From: Streptomyces poriferorum
GTDB taxonomy: Bacteria > Actinomycetota > Actinomycetes > Streptomycetales > Streptomycetaceae
DNA length: 64,000 nucleotides
Reading direction: 5' to 3'
Assembly: GCF_019399235.1 (NCBI RefSeq)
Contig: NZ_JAELVH010000027.1
Location: 19,755 to 83,754, forward strand
The position numbers and the translations under genes are program-made. Shown one piece after another: positions 1 through 7,970 of the stretch (the first letter of the stretch is position 1; each line of letters begins with the position of its first letter). Below the pieces are notes generated by a model, which made no database searches, was not told the origin of the DNA, and saw only the letters and a program-made list of their open reading frames with translations.

Positions 1-130
1 GCCCCTTGCCGGCCCGGATCATCCGGGTGATGACCCGGGTGATGGCGAACGTCAGGACGAAGGCGGCAAGCGCCAGGAGCAGGGGCAGCTTCCCCGGCTC
101 GACGATGTTCCGATCGAACCAGTGACCCAT
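1..130 (-). CDS. Membrane protein N-terminus (partial, runs off the left edge)
   Basis: The ATG lies at 128-130 on the minus strand, and 43 codons are visible before the window edge. The visible protein begins MGHWFDRNIVEPGKLPLL and then has a hydrophobic stretch (about residues 16-30, rich in Leu/Ala/Phe) followed by a basic segment (TRVITRMIRAGKG), as expected of one inner-membrane helix with a cytoplasmic basic flank. I do not recognise the family with certainty; it looks like a conserved Streptomyces membrane protein. It is divergent from cobS with about 90 bp between the starts, so the two may share a promoter region. Confidence 0.6.
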   Translation of the reverse strand, partial: MGHWFDRNIVEPGKLPLLLALAAFVLTFAITRVITRMIRAGKG

Positions 131-218
131 CCCACCCACTCCCGATAAGTCGCTTCTGCTCCGCTATATGACGTTCCGGACAATCTATCGGCCCCGCCCA
201 CCGATTAGCCTGCGCGCC

Positions 219-998
219 GTGACCTCCCTGAACAGCCACGGCCTGCGTTTCGCCTTCGGCACCCTCACCGTGCTCCCCGTCCGCGTCACCCGCTGGGACC
301 GCGAGACCGCCCGGACCGGGATGCTGTGCGCCCCGCTGGCGGGCCTCACCGTGGGGGTCCTCGCGGCGGTGCCCGGCACCCTGTTGCTGCTGCTGGGCTC
401 GGGGGCGCTGCTCGCCGCGGTCGCCTCGGCCGCCGTCCCGGCGGCCCTCACCCGGGGGCTGCACCTGGACGGTCTCGCGGACACCGCCGACGGCCTGGGC
501 AGCGGCAAGCCGGCCGACGACGCACTGCGGATCATGAAGCAGTCGGACATTGGGCCGTTCGGTGTGATCACCCTGCTGTTCGTCCTGCTCGCCCAGGTGG
601 CGGTCCTTCAGCAGCTGTACGCGCAGGGCTGGGCGCAGGGCGCGGTGGCGGCCGCCGTGTCCGGTGTCGTCGCCCGGCTCGCGCTCACGCTGGCCTCCCG
701 GCCCGGCGTCCCCGCGGCCCGCCCGGAAGGGCTGGGTGCCGCGGTCGCGGGCACGGTCCCGGCGGCCGGCGCGGTGGCGGCCGCGGTCCTGACCGTGGCG
801 GCCTGCGCGGGCGCTGGAGCGCTGCTCGGCGGGTACGGGGCCCTGCGGTACGCCCTCGCCGCCCTGGCCGCCCTCGCGGTGGCCCAGCTGCTGCTGCGGC
901 ACTGTGTGCGGCGCTTCGGCGGAGTGACCGGCGATGTGTTCGGCGCGCTGGCGGAGACGGCGGCGACGGTGACGCTCGTGGGGCTGGCCCTCGGCTGA
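219..998 (+). CDS. cobS: Adenosylcobinamide-GDP ribazoletransferase CobS
   Basis: CobS is an integral membrane enzyme that joins adenosylcobinamide-GDP to alpha-ribazole to complete cobalamin assembly. The family motif DGLADTADGLGS (near residues 84-95) supplies the Asp residues thought to bind metal, and it is followed by RIMKQSDIGPFGV. The remainder is Ala/Leu/Val-rich with several membrane segments. I chose the GTG at 219 (about 260 aa, usual family length), because the ATG at 168 would add a 17-residue basic, Pro-rich extension and has no clear ribosome binding site. No cobalamin riboswitch is recognisable upstream, so the gene may be expressed from an upstream cob transcript or the divergent spacer. 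Confidence 0.9.
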   Translation: MTSLNSHGLRFAFGTLTVLPVRVTRWDRETARTGMLCAPLAGLTVGVLAAVPGTLLLLLGSGALLAAVASAAVPAALTRGLHLDGLADTADGLGSGKPADDALRIMKQSDIGPFGVITLLFVLLAQVAVLQQLYAQGWAQGAVAAAVSGVVARLALTLASRPGVPAARPEGLGAAVAGTVPAAGAVAAAVLTVAACAGAGALLGGYGALRYALAALAALAVAQLLLRHCVRRFGGVTGDVFGALAETAATVTLVGLALG

Positions 999-1016
999 GC
1001 CCCCTCGGACGTCCCG

Positions 1017-1874
1017 TCAGGCTCCCGCCGCCGGGCACCGCTCCCGCCAGACGCCGAGCTCGTACTTCTTCAGCAGCGAGCTCAGCCCCAGCTGCCGGGA
1101 CTGCCCGCAGAACCGCGCCACGGGCAGCTCGTACTCGACGTGGAAGACCGCCTTGCCCGCCTCGATGAACGGGGAGAGCTCCTCGCACTCCTCGTACTGG
1201 GCGCACTGTTCGTTGACCGCGAAGTCGAAGTCGCCCACCAGCTGGGGAATCTGGGGCAGGTCGTTCTTCAGGCCGACGGCGAGGTGGTGGCGGTGGGCGA
1301 TGCGGGCGACCAGCCGGTTGTAGCGCAGCTGGTCGGCGGCAGTCAGCGGGAAGCCGCTCGGATTGCGGTAGCCGTCCATGTTGTCGGGTTCGACCGCGTC
1401 GAAGCCCTTCTTCGCGCACATGGAGATCCGGCTCTCCATCAGCGGCTCCAGGACGTCGGTGCGCCGGATGTCGAGCCAGCGCTCCCCCTTCCAGCCGTTG
1501 CCCTTGCCGAGGACCGCCGTGGGGAACCTCGCCGCGTCCGGACGGAACTCCTCCCAGGCCCCCGTGGACAGGTAGCAGATGACCTTGCGCCCCTTGCGGT
1601 GCAGCTCGGCCACCTGCGCCGCTTCGTGGTCGAAGCCGTCGATGTCGTACACCGGGGCGTCCACGGACGTGTCCAGCCGGCCGGAGAGCTGCCACTGCCA
1701 GTCGGTGCCCGGCTCCGGCTGCCAGCGCGCCGCGGCGGACCGCCCGGAGGGGGCGGGCGAGGGAGCGGGCCCCGGTGCCGAGGTGCAGCCGGCCAGCATC
1801 ACCAACAGAATCAGTACGGTGGCGGGCAGCGCCTTCGGCCGGCCGCTCACCCGGGCGGCCATCCGGTCGTCCAT
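1017..1874 (-). CDS. Secreted GH114-like (endo-alpha-1,4-polygalactosaminidase family) lipoprotein
   Basis: A lipoprotein signal is evident: basic N-terminus, hydrophobic LPATVLILLVM and the lipobox LAGC. A short Pro/Ser/Ala linker and a single TIM-barrel-like domain follow, with features of the GH114/DUF297 family: YDIDGFD, VICYLSTGAWE, WLDIR, a KGFDAVEPDNMDGY segment with the conserved Asp/Glu cluster, and FAVNEQC near the C-terminus. The start at 1874 follows a good ribosome binding site (AGGGGGA) and places the lipobox correctly; an upstream TTG/ATG extension would not. The gene converges on cobS with 18 bp between stops. The polysaccharide substrate is inferred from the family only. Confidence 0.8.
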   Translation of the reverse strand: MDDRMAARVSGRPKALPATVLILLVMLAGCTSAPGPAPSPAPSGRSAAARWQPEPGTDWQWQLSGRLDTSVDAPVYDIDGFDHEAAQVAELHRKGRKVICYLSTGAWEEFRPDAARFPTAVLGKGNGWKGERWLDIRRTDVLEPLMESRISMCAKKGFDAVEPDNMDGYRNPSGFPLTAADQLRYNRLVARIAHRHHLAVGLKNDLPQIPQLVGDFDFAVNEQCAQYEECEELSPFIEAGKAVFHVEYELPVARFCGQSRQLGLSSLLKKYELGVWRERCPAAGA

Positions 1875-2137
1875 CGCTCCCCCTGGATCCATCCGCAGGA
1901 CGTCCGCCAACGCCTGTGCGGTCGCGGTCCGTTCCGCCGGGATGATCATCCCGGCGTGACAACCGTACGTGCGCCGCGGCGCACTGACGGCCCGCCGCCG
2001 TAATCGGGCAGCAAAGGCGCGCGTAGGCTCATTCCCGGCACATCGCGGCGGCGTCTACGATGCGCCGGGCCCGGTCGGCCACCCCCTCGACCGGCACAGG
2101 CCGAAAAAGAACTCAACGGAAGCGAGATTTCACCACC

Positions 2138-3691
2138 GTGACTGCTCTCACTCTCAGCACTGCCGGTGCGGCGACGCTGCGCGCCGACGCGCTCGTCGTC
2201 GGCGTCGCCAAGGCCGCCGGCTCCAAGTCCGGGGACCTGGTCCTGGCACCGGGCGCCGAGGCCGTGGACAAGGCGTTCGGCGGGAAGCTCGCCACCGTCC
2301 TGGCGACCCTGGGCGCCTCCGGTGCCGAGGGCGAACTGACCAAGCTCCCCGCACCCGACGGCCTGAAGGTCCCGGTCGTCATCGCGGCCGGACTCGGCCC
2401 GGTCCCAGAGAAGGACGGCGCGTACGACGCCGAGACGCTGCGCCGGGCCGCGGGCTCCGCCGCCCGCTCGCTGGCCGGCTCGAAGAAGGCCGGCTTCGCG
2501 CTGCCCATCGCCTCCGTCGAGGACGCCGAGGCCATCGCGGAGGGCGCCCTGCTGGGCGCGTACGCCTTCACCGCCTACCAGGGCGGCGAGAACAAGCTCG
2601 CCCCCAAGGACGCCAAGGCCAACGGCCCGAAGCTGCCGCTCGGCGAGGTCGCCGTCCTCGGCGCCAAGCCGCGTGACAAGGCCTTCAAGGCCGCCGCCGA
2701 GCGCGCCGTCGCGCTGGCCGAGGAGATCAACCGCGCCCGCGACCTGGTCAACACCCCGCCGAACGACCTGTACCCCGAGTCCTTCGCCGCCGTGGCCACC
2801 GCCGCCGGCAAGGAGCACGGCATCAAGGTGCAGGTCCTCGACGAGAAGGCGCTCGTCAAGGGCGGCTACGGCGGTCTGCTCGGCGTCGGCCAGGGCGCGG
2901 CCCGCGGCCCGCGCCTGGTGAAGCTCGCCTACACGCACCCGAAGGCGGAGAAGACCCTGGCCCTCGTGGGCAAGGGCATCACCTACGACTCGGGCGGCAT
3001 CTCGCTGAAGCCGGCCGGCCACAACGAGACGATGAAGTGCGACATGGCCGGCGCCGCCGCCGTGTTCGCGTCCGTCGTCGCGGCCGCCCGTCTGGGCCTG
3101 CGGGTCAACGTCACCGGCTGGCTGGCGCTGGCCGAGAACATGCCGTCGGGCAACGCCACCCGCCCCGGTGACGTGCTCCACATGTACAGCGGCAAGACCG
3201 TCGAGGTCCTCAACACGGACGCCGAGGGCCGGCTCGTCCTCGCGGACGCGCTCACCCGCGCCTCCGAGGAGACCCCGGACGCGATCGTCGACGTGGCGAC
3301 GCTGACCGGCGCGATGGTGCTGGCCCTGGGCAACCGCACCTTCGGCATCATGGCGAACGACGACGCGTTCCGTACCTCGATCCACGAGATCGCCGAGGAG
3401 GTCGGTGAGGCCTCCTGGCCGATGCCGCTCCCGGCCGACCTCCGCAAGGGCATGGACTCCCCGACCGCCGACATCGCCAACATGGGCGAGCGGATGGGTG
3501 GCGGCCTGGTGGCCGGTCTGTTCCTTCAGGAGTTCGTGGGCGAGGGCATCGCCTGGGCGCACCTGGACATCGCGGGCCCGGCCTTCCACGAGGGCGCCCC
3601 GTACGGCTACACGCCGAAGGGCGGGACCGGATCCGCGGTCCGCACCCTGGTGAAGCTGGCGGAGCGCACCGCGGCCGGAGACCTCGGCTGA
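2138..3691 (+). CDS. pepA: Leucyl aminopeptidase (M17)
   Basis: Cytosolic di-metal aminopeptidase that removes N-terminal residues, typically leucine, in peptide turnover. At 517 aa it has the usual length. The N-terminal domain (about 1-170) is the regulatory/macro-like M17 domain. The catalytic domain carries GKGITYDSGGISLK (near residues 277-290), with metal ligands Lys and Asp, and the family signature NTDAEGRL (near 359-366). I start at the GTG at 2138, giving MTALTLSTAGAATLRADA; the upstream in-frame ATG at 2060 would add 26 basic residues unlike the family. A strong hairpin follows the gene, so it is probably a single transcription unit. Confidence 0.95.
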   Translation: MTALTLSTAGAATLRADALVVGVAKAAGSKSGDLVLAPGAEAVDKAFGGKLATVLATLGASGAEGELTKLPAPDGLKVPVVIAAGLGPVPEKDGAYDAETLRRAAGSAARSLAGSKKAGFALPIASVEDAEAIAEGALLGAYAFTAYQGGENKLAPKDAKANGPKLPLGEVAVLGAKPRDKAFKAAAERAVALAEEINRARDLVNTPPNDLYPESFAAVATAAGKEHGIKVQVLDEKALVKGGYGGLLGVGQGAARGPRLVKLAYTHPKAEKTLALVGKGITYDSGGISLKPAGHNETMKCDMAGAAAVFASVVAAARLGLRVNVTGWLALAENMPSGNATRPGDVLHMYSGKTVEVLNTDAEGRLVLADALTRASEETPDAIVDVATLTGAMVLALGNRTFGIMANDDAFRTSIHEIAEEVGEASWPMPLPADLRKGMDSPTADIANMGERMGGGLVAGLFLQEFVGEGIAWAHLDIAGPAFHEGAPYGYTPKGGTGSAVRTLVKLAERTAAGDLG

Positions 3692-3704
3692 GCCGGAAGC
3701 TGAT

Positions 3705-3736
3705 GTACGGCCCCGGGCATACGTCCGGGGCCGTAC
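3705..3736. terminator. Hairpin terminator after pepA
   Basis: Perfect 12-bp arms (GTACGGCCCCGG / CCGGGGCCGTAC) with an 8-nt loop lie 14 bp past the pepA stop. Confidence 0.75.
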
Positions 3737-3829
3737 GTGTTGCACCCACGGCACCGCGGCAGGGCCCGGGCGGTTTCGCTCTCGACGAAACCAGACGGAA
3801 TCGGCCTGTCCCTACGCAGCGGTAACCCA

Positions 3830-3855
3830 CTGGGACGGACGATGATCCGTCCCAG
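3830..3855. promoter_or_regulatory. lpd: Perfect inverted repeat in the leader upstream of lpd
   Basis: CTGGGACGGA and TCCGTCCCAG form 10-bp perfect arms around a 6-nt centre, about 170 bp before the lpd start. The 335-bp gene-free stretch 3692-4026 holds the pepA terminator, this element and presumably the lpd promoter. It could be an operator or an RNA hairpin in a long 5' leader. No following U-run is present. Confidence 0.4.
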
Positions 3856-4026
3856 ACACGGGCCCCGCGTCCCGCCCACCGTCAACAAGTGCGAAGATGG
3901 GTTCTCGGCAGGACAGGGCCCCCACCACAGGGCCGAATGACAAAAGCGGCCGAACACCAGCCGACCGGCCGGTCACACCCCGATGACGGGGCCCGGCGTA
4001 CGGCGCACATGCATGGAGGACGTGAC

Positions 4027-5415
4027 GTGGCGAACGACGCCAGCACCGTTTTCGACCTAGTGATCCTCGGCGGTGGTAGCGGCGGTTATGCCGCGGCCCT
4101 GCGCGGAGCGCAGCTGGGCCTGGACGTCGCTCTGATCGAGAAGGGCAAGGTCGGCGGCACCTGCCTGCACAACGGCTGTATCCCCACGAAGGCCCTGCTG
4201 CACGCCGGTGAGATCGCGGACCAGGCGCGCGAGGCCGACCAGTTCGGTGTCAAGGCCACCTTCGAGGGCATCGACATGGCGGCCGTCCACAAGTACAAGG
4301 ACGACGTGATCTCGGGCCTGTACAAGGGTCTGCAGGGTCTCATCGCCTCCCGCAAGGTGCACTACATCGAGGGTGAGGGACGGCTCTCCTCCCCCACCTC
4401 GGTGGATGTGAACGGCCAGCGCATCCAGGGCCGCCACGTGCTCCTGGCGACCGGCTCCGTGCCGAAGTCGCTCCCGGGCCTGGAGATCGACGGCAACCGC
4501 GTCATCTCCTCGGACCACGCGCTGAAGCTGGACCGGGTCCCGAAGTCCGCGATCGTGCTGGGCGGCGGCGTCATCGGCGTCGAGTTCGCATCGGCGTGGA
4601 AGTCCTTCGGCACCGACGTCACCATCGTCGAGGGCCTGAAGCACCTGGTCCCGGTCGAGGACGAGAACAGCTCGAAGCTTCTTGAGCGCGCGTTCCGCAA
4701 GCGCGGCATCAAGTTCAACCTCGGCACGTTCTTCCAGGGTGTCGAGTACACCCAGGACGGCGTCCGGGTGACCCTCGCCGACGGCAAGACCTTCGAGGCG
4801 GAGCTGCTGCTCGTCGCGATCGGCCGCGGCCCGGTCTCGCAGGGCCTCGGTTACGAGGAGGCGGGCGTCGCGATGGACCGCGGCTACGTCCTCGTCGACG
4901 AGTACATGCAGACGAACGTTGCGACGATCTCGGCCGTGGGCGACCTGGTCCCGACCCTTCAGCTGGCGCACGTCGGCTTCGCCGAGGGCATCCTCGTGGC
5001 GGAGCGTCTGGCCGGCATGAAGACCGTCCCGATCGACTACGACGGTGTCCCGAAGGTGACGTACTGCCACCCCGAGGTCGCCTCCGTGGGCATCACCGAG
5101 GCCAAGGCCAAGGAGCTCTACGGCGCGGACAAGGTCGTCGCGCTGAAGTACAACCTCGCGGGCAACGGCAAGAGCAAGATCCTCAAGACCGCGGGCGAGA
5201 TCAAGCTCGTCCAGGTCAAGGACGGTGCCGTGGTCGGCGTCCACATGGTGGGTGACCGTATGGGCGAGCAGGTCGGCGAAGCCCAGCTGATCTACAACTG
5301 GGAGGCGCTGCCGGCCGAGGTCGCGCAGCTCATCCACGCCCACCCGACGCAGAACGAGGCGATGGGCGAGGCCCACCTGGCCCTCGCCGGCAAGCCCCTG
5401 CACTCCCACGACTGA
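4027..5415 (+). CDS. lpd: Dihydrolipoyl dehydrogenase (E3)
   Basis: This flavoprotein reoxidises dihydrolipoyl groups of 2-oxoacid dehydrogenase complexes, passing electrons to NAD+. The 462-aa length is normal. Visible are the N-terminal FAD dinucleotide fold (LVILGGGSGGYAAALRG, residues 11-27), the redox-active disulfide Cys46/Cys51 in GGTCLHNGCIPTKAL, a second nucleotide fold (VLGGGVIGVEFAS) for NAD, and the C-terminal interface motif HAHPTQNEAMGEA that supplies the active-site His. The GTG at 4027 is chosen because GGAGG sits 7 nt before it. sucB begins 60 bp downstream in the same direction with no terminator between, so lpd-sucB is probably an operon. Confidence 0.97.
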   Translation: MANDASTVFDLVILGGGSGGYAAALRGAQLGLDVALIEKGKVGGTCLHNGCIPTKALLHAGEIADQAREADQFGVKATFEGIDMAAVHKYKDDVISGLYKGLQGLIASRKVHYIEGEGRLSSPTSVDVNGQRIQGRHVLLATGSVPKSLPGLEIDGNRVISSDHALKLDRVPKSAIVLGGGVIGVEFASAWKSFGTDVTIVEGLKHLVPVEDENSSKLLERAFRKRGIKFNLGTFFQGVEYTQDGVRVTLADGKTFEAELLLVAIGRGPVSQGLGYEEAGVAMDRGYVLVDEYMQTNVATISAVGDLVPTLQLAHVGFAEGILVAERLAGMKTVPIDYDGVPKVTYCHPEVASVGITEAKAKELYGADKVVALKYNLAGNGKSKILKTAGEIKLVQVKDGAVVGVHMVGDRMGEQVGEAQLIYNWEALPAEVAQLIHAHPTQNEAMGEAHLALAGKPLHSHD

Positions 5416-5475
5416 TCAGTCGACCGGGCGCGACGACCGACCACTTCCGCATTTTCGTTAGGAGCAACTGAAACC

Positions 5476-6909
5476 ATGTCGGTTTCCGTAACCCTTCCGG
5501 CGCTCGGCGAGAGCGTCACCGAGGGCACCGTCACCCGCTGGCTGAAGGAGGTCGGCGAGGAGGTCACGGAGGACGAGCCCCTCCTCGAGGTCTCCACGGA
5601 CAAGGTCGACACCGAGATCCCGGCCCCGGTCTCCGGCGTGCTGCTGGAGATCGTCGTCGCCGAGGACGAGACCGCCGAGGTCGGCGCCAAGCTGGCCGTC
5701 ATCGGTGCTCCCGGCGCCGCCCCGGCCGCTGCTCCGGCTGCTGCCGCTCCGGCTCCGGCCGCTGCTCCGGCTGCTGCCGCTCCGGCTCCGGCCGCTGCCC
5801 CGGCACCCGCTGCCGCGGCTCCGGCTCCGGCCGCCCCCGCGCCGGCCGCTCCGGCCCCGGCTCCGGTGGCTCCCGCCGCGCCCGCCGCGGCTCCGGCCCC
5901 GGCCGCTGCGGCGCCCGTCGCCGCAGCTCCGGCTCCGGTCACCCCGGCCGCTCCCGCCGCGACCTCCGGTGACGACGGCGCGTACGTCACGCCGCTGGTC
6001 CGCAAGCTCGCCGCCGAGAACGGTGTCGACCTGGGCGCGGTCAAGGGCACCGGTGTCGGTGGCCGTATCCGCAAGCAGGACGTCGTCGCCGCCGCGGAGG
6101 CCGCCAAGGCCGCCGCTGCCGCTCCGGCCCCCGCTGCCGCCGCCGCTCCGGCCGCCTCCTCCAAGGCGCCGAAGCTCGAGGTGTCCCCGCTGCGCGGTCA
6201 GACGGTCAAGATGACCCGCATGCGCAAGGTCATCGGCGACAACATGATGAAGGCGCTGCACTCGCAGGCCCAGCTGACCTCGGTCGTCGAGGTCGACGTC
6301 ACCAAGCTGATGAAGCTGCGCAACAAGGCGAAGGACGGCTTCGCGGCCCGTGAGGGCGTCAAGCTCTCCCCGATGCCGTTCTACGTCAAGGCCGCCGCCC
6401 AGGCGCTGAAGGCCCACCCGGTCGTCAACGCCCGGATCAACGAGGACGAAGGCACGATCACGTACTTCGACTCGGAGAACATCGGCATCGCCGTGGACGC
6501 CGAGAAGGGTCTGATGACCCCGGTCATCAAGGGTGCGGGCGACCTCAACATCGCCGGTATCTCGAAGAAGACCGCCGAGCTGGCCGGCAAGGCCCGCGGT
6601 GGCGGCCTGACGCCGGACGACATGTCCGGGGCCACCTTCACCATCAGCAACACCGGTTCGCGCGGTGCGCTGTTCGACACCGTCATCGTGCCGCCGAACC
6701 AGGCAGCCATCCTGGGCATCGGCGCCACCGTCAAGCGTCCCGCGGTCATCGAGACCGAGGAGGGCACCGTCATCGGCGTCCGCGACATGACGTACCTCTC
6801 GCTCTCCTACGACCACCGTCTGGTGGACGGCGCGGATGCCGCCCGTTACCTGACCGCGGTCAAGGCGATCCTGGAGGCCGGTGAGTTCGAGGTCGAGCTC
6901 GGCCTCTGA
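5476..6909 (+). CDS. sucB: 2-oxoglutarate dehydrogenase complex E2 (dihydrolipoyl acyltransferase), single lipoyl domain
   Basis: This is the core acyltransferase of a 2-oxoacid dehydrogenase complex. Domains: lipoyl domain (about 1-77, lipoylated Lys43 in STDKVDTEI), an Ala/Pro-rich flexible linker (about 80-168), peripheral-subunit-binding domain (about 171-207, [14 protein letters not shown]), a second Ala-rich linker, and the catalytic domain (about 240-477) with His447 and Asp451 in [11 protein letters not shown]. Only one lipoyl domain is present; related actinobacterial E2 proteins often carry two or more, making this protein short at 477 aa. In corynebacteria and relatives this type of E2 serves hybrid PDH/ODH complexes, which fits the nearby aceE. 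A strong terminator follows. Confidence 0.93.
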   Translation: MSVSVTLPALGESVTEGTVTRWLKEVGEEVTEDEPLLEVSTDKVDTEIPAPVSGVLLEIVVAEDETAEVGAKLAVIGAPGAAPAAAPAAAAPAPAAAPAAAAPAPAAAPAPAAAAPAPAAPAPAAPAPAPVAPAAPAAAPAPAAAAPVAAAPAPVTPAAPAATSGDDGAYVTPLVRKLAAENGVDLGAVKGTGVGGRIRKQDVVAAAEAAKAAAAAPAPAAAAAPAASSKAPKLEVSPLRGQTVKMTRMRKVIGDNMMKALHSQAQLTSVVEVDVTKLMKLRNKAKDGFAAREGVKLSPMPFYVKAAAQALKAHPVVNARINEDEGTITYFDSENIGIAVDAEKGLMTPVIKGAGDLNIAGISKKTAELAGKARGGGLTPDDMSGATFTISNTGSRGALFDTVIVPPNQAAILGIGATVKRPAVIETEEGTVIGVRDMTYLSLSYDHRLVDGADAARYLTAVKAILEAGEFEVELGL

Positions 6910-6936
6910 GCACCGCAGTTGTAACAAGCCTCACCA

Positions 6937-6977
6937 GCGGCGCCCCCGTCCGGAACACTCCCGGACGGGGGCGCCGC
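6937..6977. terminator. Strong hairpin terminator after sucB
   Basis: Perfect 17-bp arms (GCGGCGCCCCCGTCCGG and its complement) with a 7-nt loop lie 28 bp past the sucB stop and close the lpd-sucB unit. Confidence 0.85.
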
Positions 6978-6982
6978 CGTAT

Positions 6983-6992
6983 TGTCTAGACA
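6983..6992. promoter_or_regulatory. Candidate GntR/FadR-type operator TGTCTAGACA
   Basis: A perfect 10-bp palindrome, TGTCTAGACA, lies 64 bp before the GntR-family gene at 7057. GTCTAGAC-like and GT-N-AC cores are typical of GntR-family operators, so autoregulation is likely. This is inferred from sequence only. Confidence 0.5.
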
Positions 6993-7056
6993 CCACCGGT
7001 CGCTCCGGCCGCCGAGTTGGTGCAGGCAGCACCGGTTTGCCCCGAAGGAGCCACTC

Positions 7057-7680
7057 ATGACCCCGCCCGTCGTCCACTCGCTGCGCGAACAGATCCGCGA
7101 GCACATCGTGGACGGGATCGTCAGCGGGCGATGGAAGCCGGGCGAGCGGATCGTGGAGCGGCGCATCGCCACCGAGCTGGAAGTCAGCCAGACGCCCGTG
7201 CGCGAGGCGCTGCGCGAGCTGGAGACGCTCCGGCTGATCGAGTCGGCGCCCAACAAGGGCGTCCGGGTCCGCAACCTCACGGCGGCCGATCTGGAGGAGA
7301 GCTACCCGGTACGGGCCGGCCTGGAGCAGATCGCCGCCGAGCTGGCGGCCCCGGGGCTCGGCGAGGACTGCTCGCTCCTCGCCCCGCACGTGACGGCGCT
7401 GTACGAGGCGGACCGGCTGGCCGACGGCGAGGCGCAGGTGCGCCACACGGTGGGCTTCCACCGGGAGATGGTCCGGGCGGCCGGCAACGCGGTCCTGCTG
7501 CACACCTGGGAGGGCCTGGGCATCGAGGTGTTCACGGCGCTCTCGATCCGCTGGCTGGGGACGGTGCAGAAGTCGTACGCCGAGGAGCACGAGGCGCTCA
7601 TCGAGGCGTTCCTGCGGAAGGACCCGGACATCGGGGTGCTGGTCAAGGCGCATGTGCTCGGCTGCGCGCCGCGCGCCTGA
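7057..7680 (+). CDS. GntR-family transcriptional regulator (FadR/FCD type)
   Basis: 207 aa. The N-terminal winged helix (about 5-72) has the GntR pattern: REQIREHIVDGIVSGRW, then ATELEVSQTPVREALRELE and the wing APNKGVRVRNL. The C-terminal part (about 80-200) is helical with FCD-like His/Asp positions (HVTALYE, HTVGFHREMV, HEALIEAF), suggesting metal-assisted binding of an organic acid. The ATG at 7057 follows GAAGGAG. The gene sits between sucB and aceE, all in the same direction; with a palindrome in its own leader it is a plausible regulator of itself and of aceE. The effector is unknown. Confidence 0.9.
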   Translation: MTPPVVHSLREQIREHIVDGIVSGRWKPGERIVERRIATELEVSQTPVREALRELETLRLIESAPNKGVRVRNLTAADLEESYPVRAGLEQIAAELAAPGLGEDCSLLAPHVTALYEADRLADGEAQVRHTVGFHREMVRAAGNAVLLHTWEGLGIEVFTALSIRWLGTVQKSYAEEHEALIEAFLRKDPDIGVLVKAHVLGCAPRA

Positions 7681-7857
7681 GGCCGGGGCGGCATACGCCT
7701 GAGGCCAGGGCGCACTGCGGTGCGCATGTGTGGCGAGGGTCGCTCGCCTGTGCAGATGAGCGCCCCTTTTGACTGTTATATCCCGTCACTCCGTGCCCCG
7801 TTTCGCGGCACCCCATGCCACTTTCTTCATATCGAGAAGTTTTGCCTTTCATCCTTT

Positions 7858-7872
7858 GATCGATCATCGATC
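7858..7872. promoter_or_regulatory. aceE: Perfect palindrome upstream of aceE
   Basis: GATCGAT-C-ATCGATC (7-bp arms, 1-nt centre) lies about 100 bp before aceE. It is a candidate operator for a regulator of the pyruvate dehydrogenase E1 gene. The local drop in GC (7760-7880) also marks this as a promoter region. No assigned regulator. Confidence 0.35.
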
Positions 7873-7970
7873 GGAGCCTTACAGTTCACTCCGCGGGCCC
7901 ACCGGCCCCATCGCCCTGTCCTGCCAGTCAGGGACTTCTCCACCCCCCTCCTCACCGGAAGGCGGCGATC

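Noticed and set aside
131..218. Cobalamin riboswitch upstream of cobS
   Set aside because: Too short a leader and no B12-box-like segment seen.
7769..7797. Sigma-70-type promoter TTGACT upstream of aceE
   Set aside because: No matching -10 hexamer at proper spacing.
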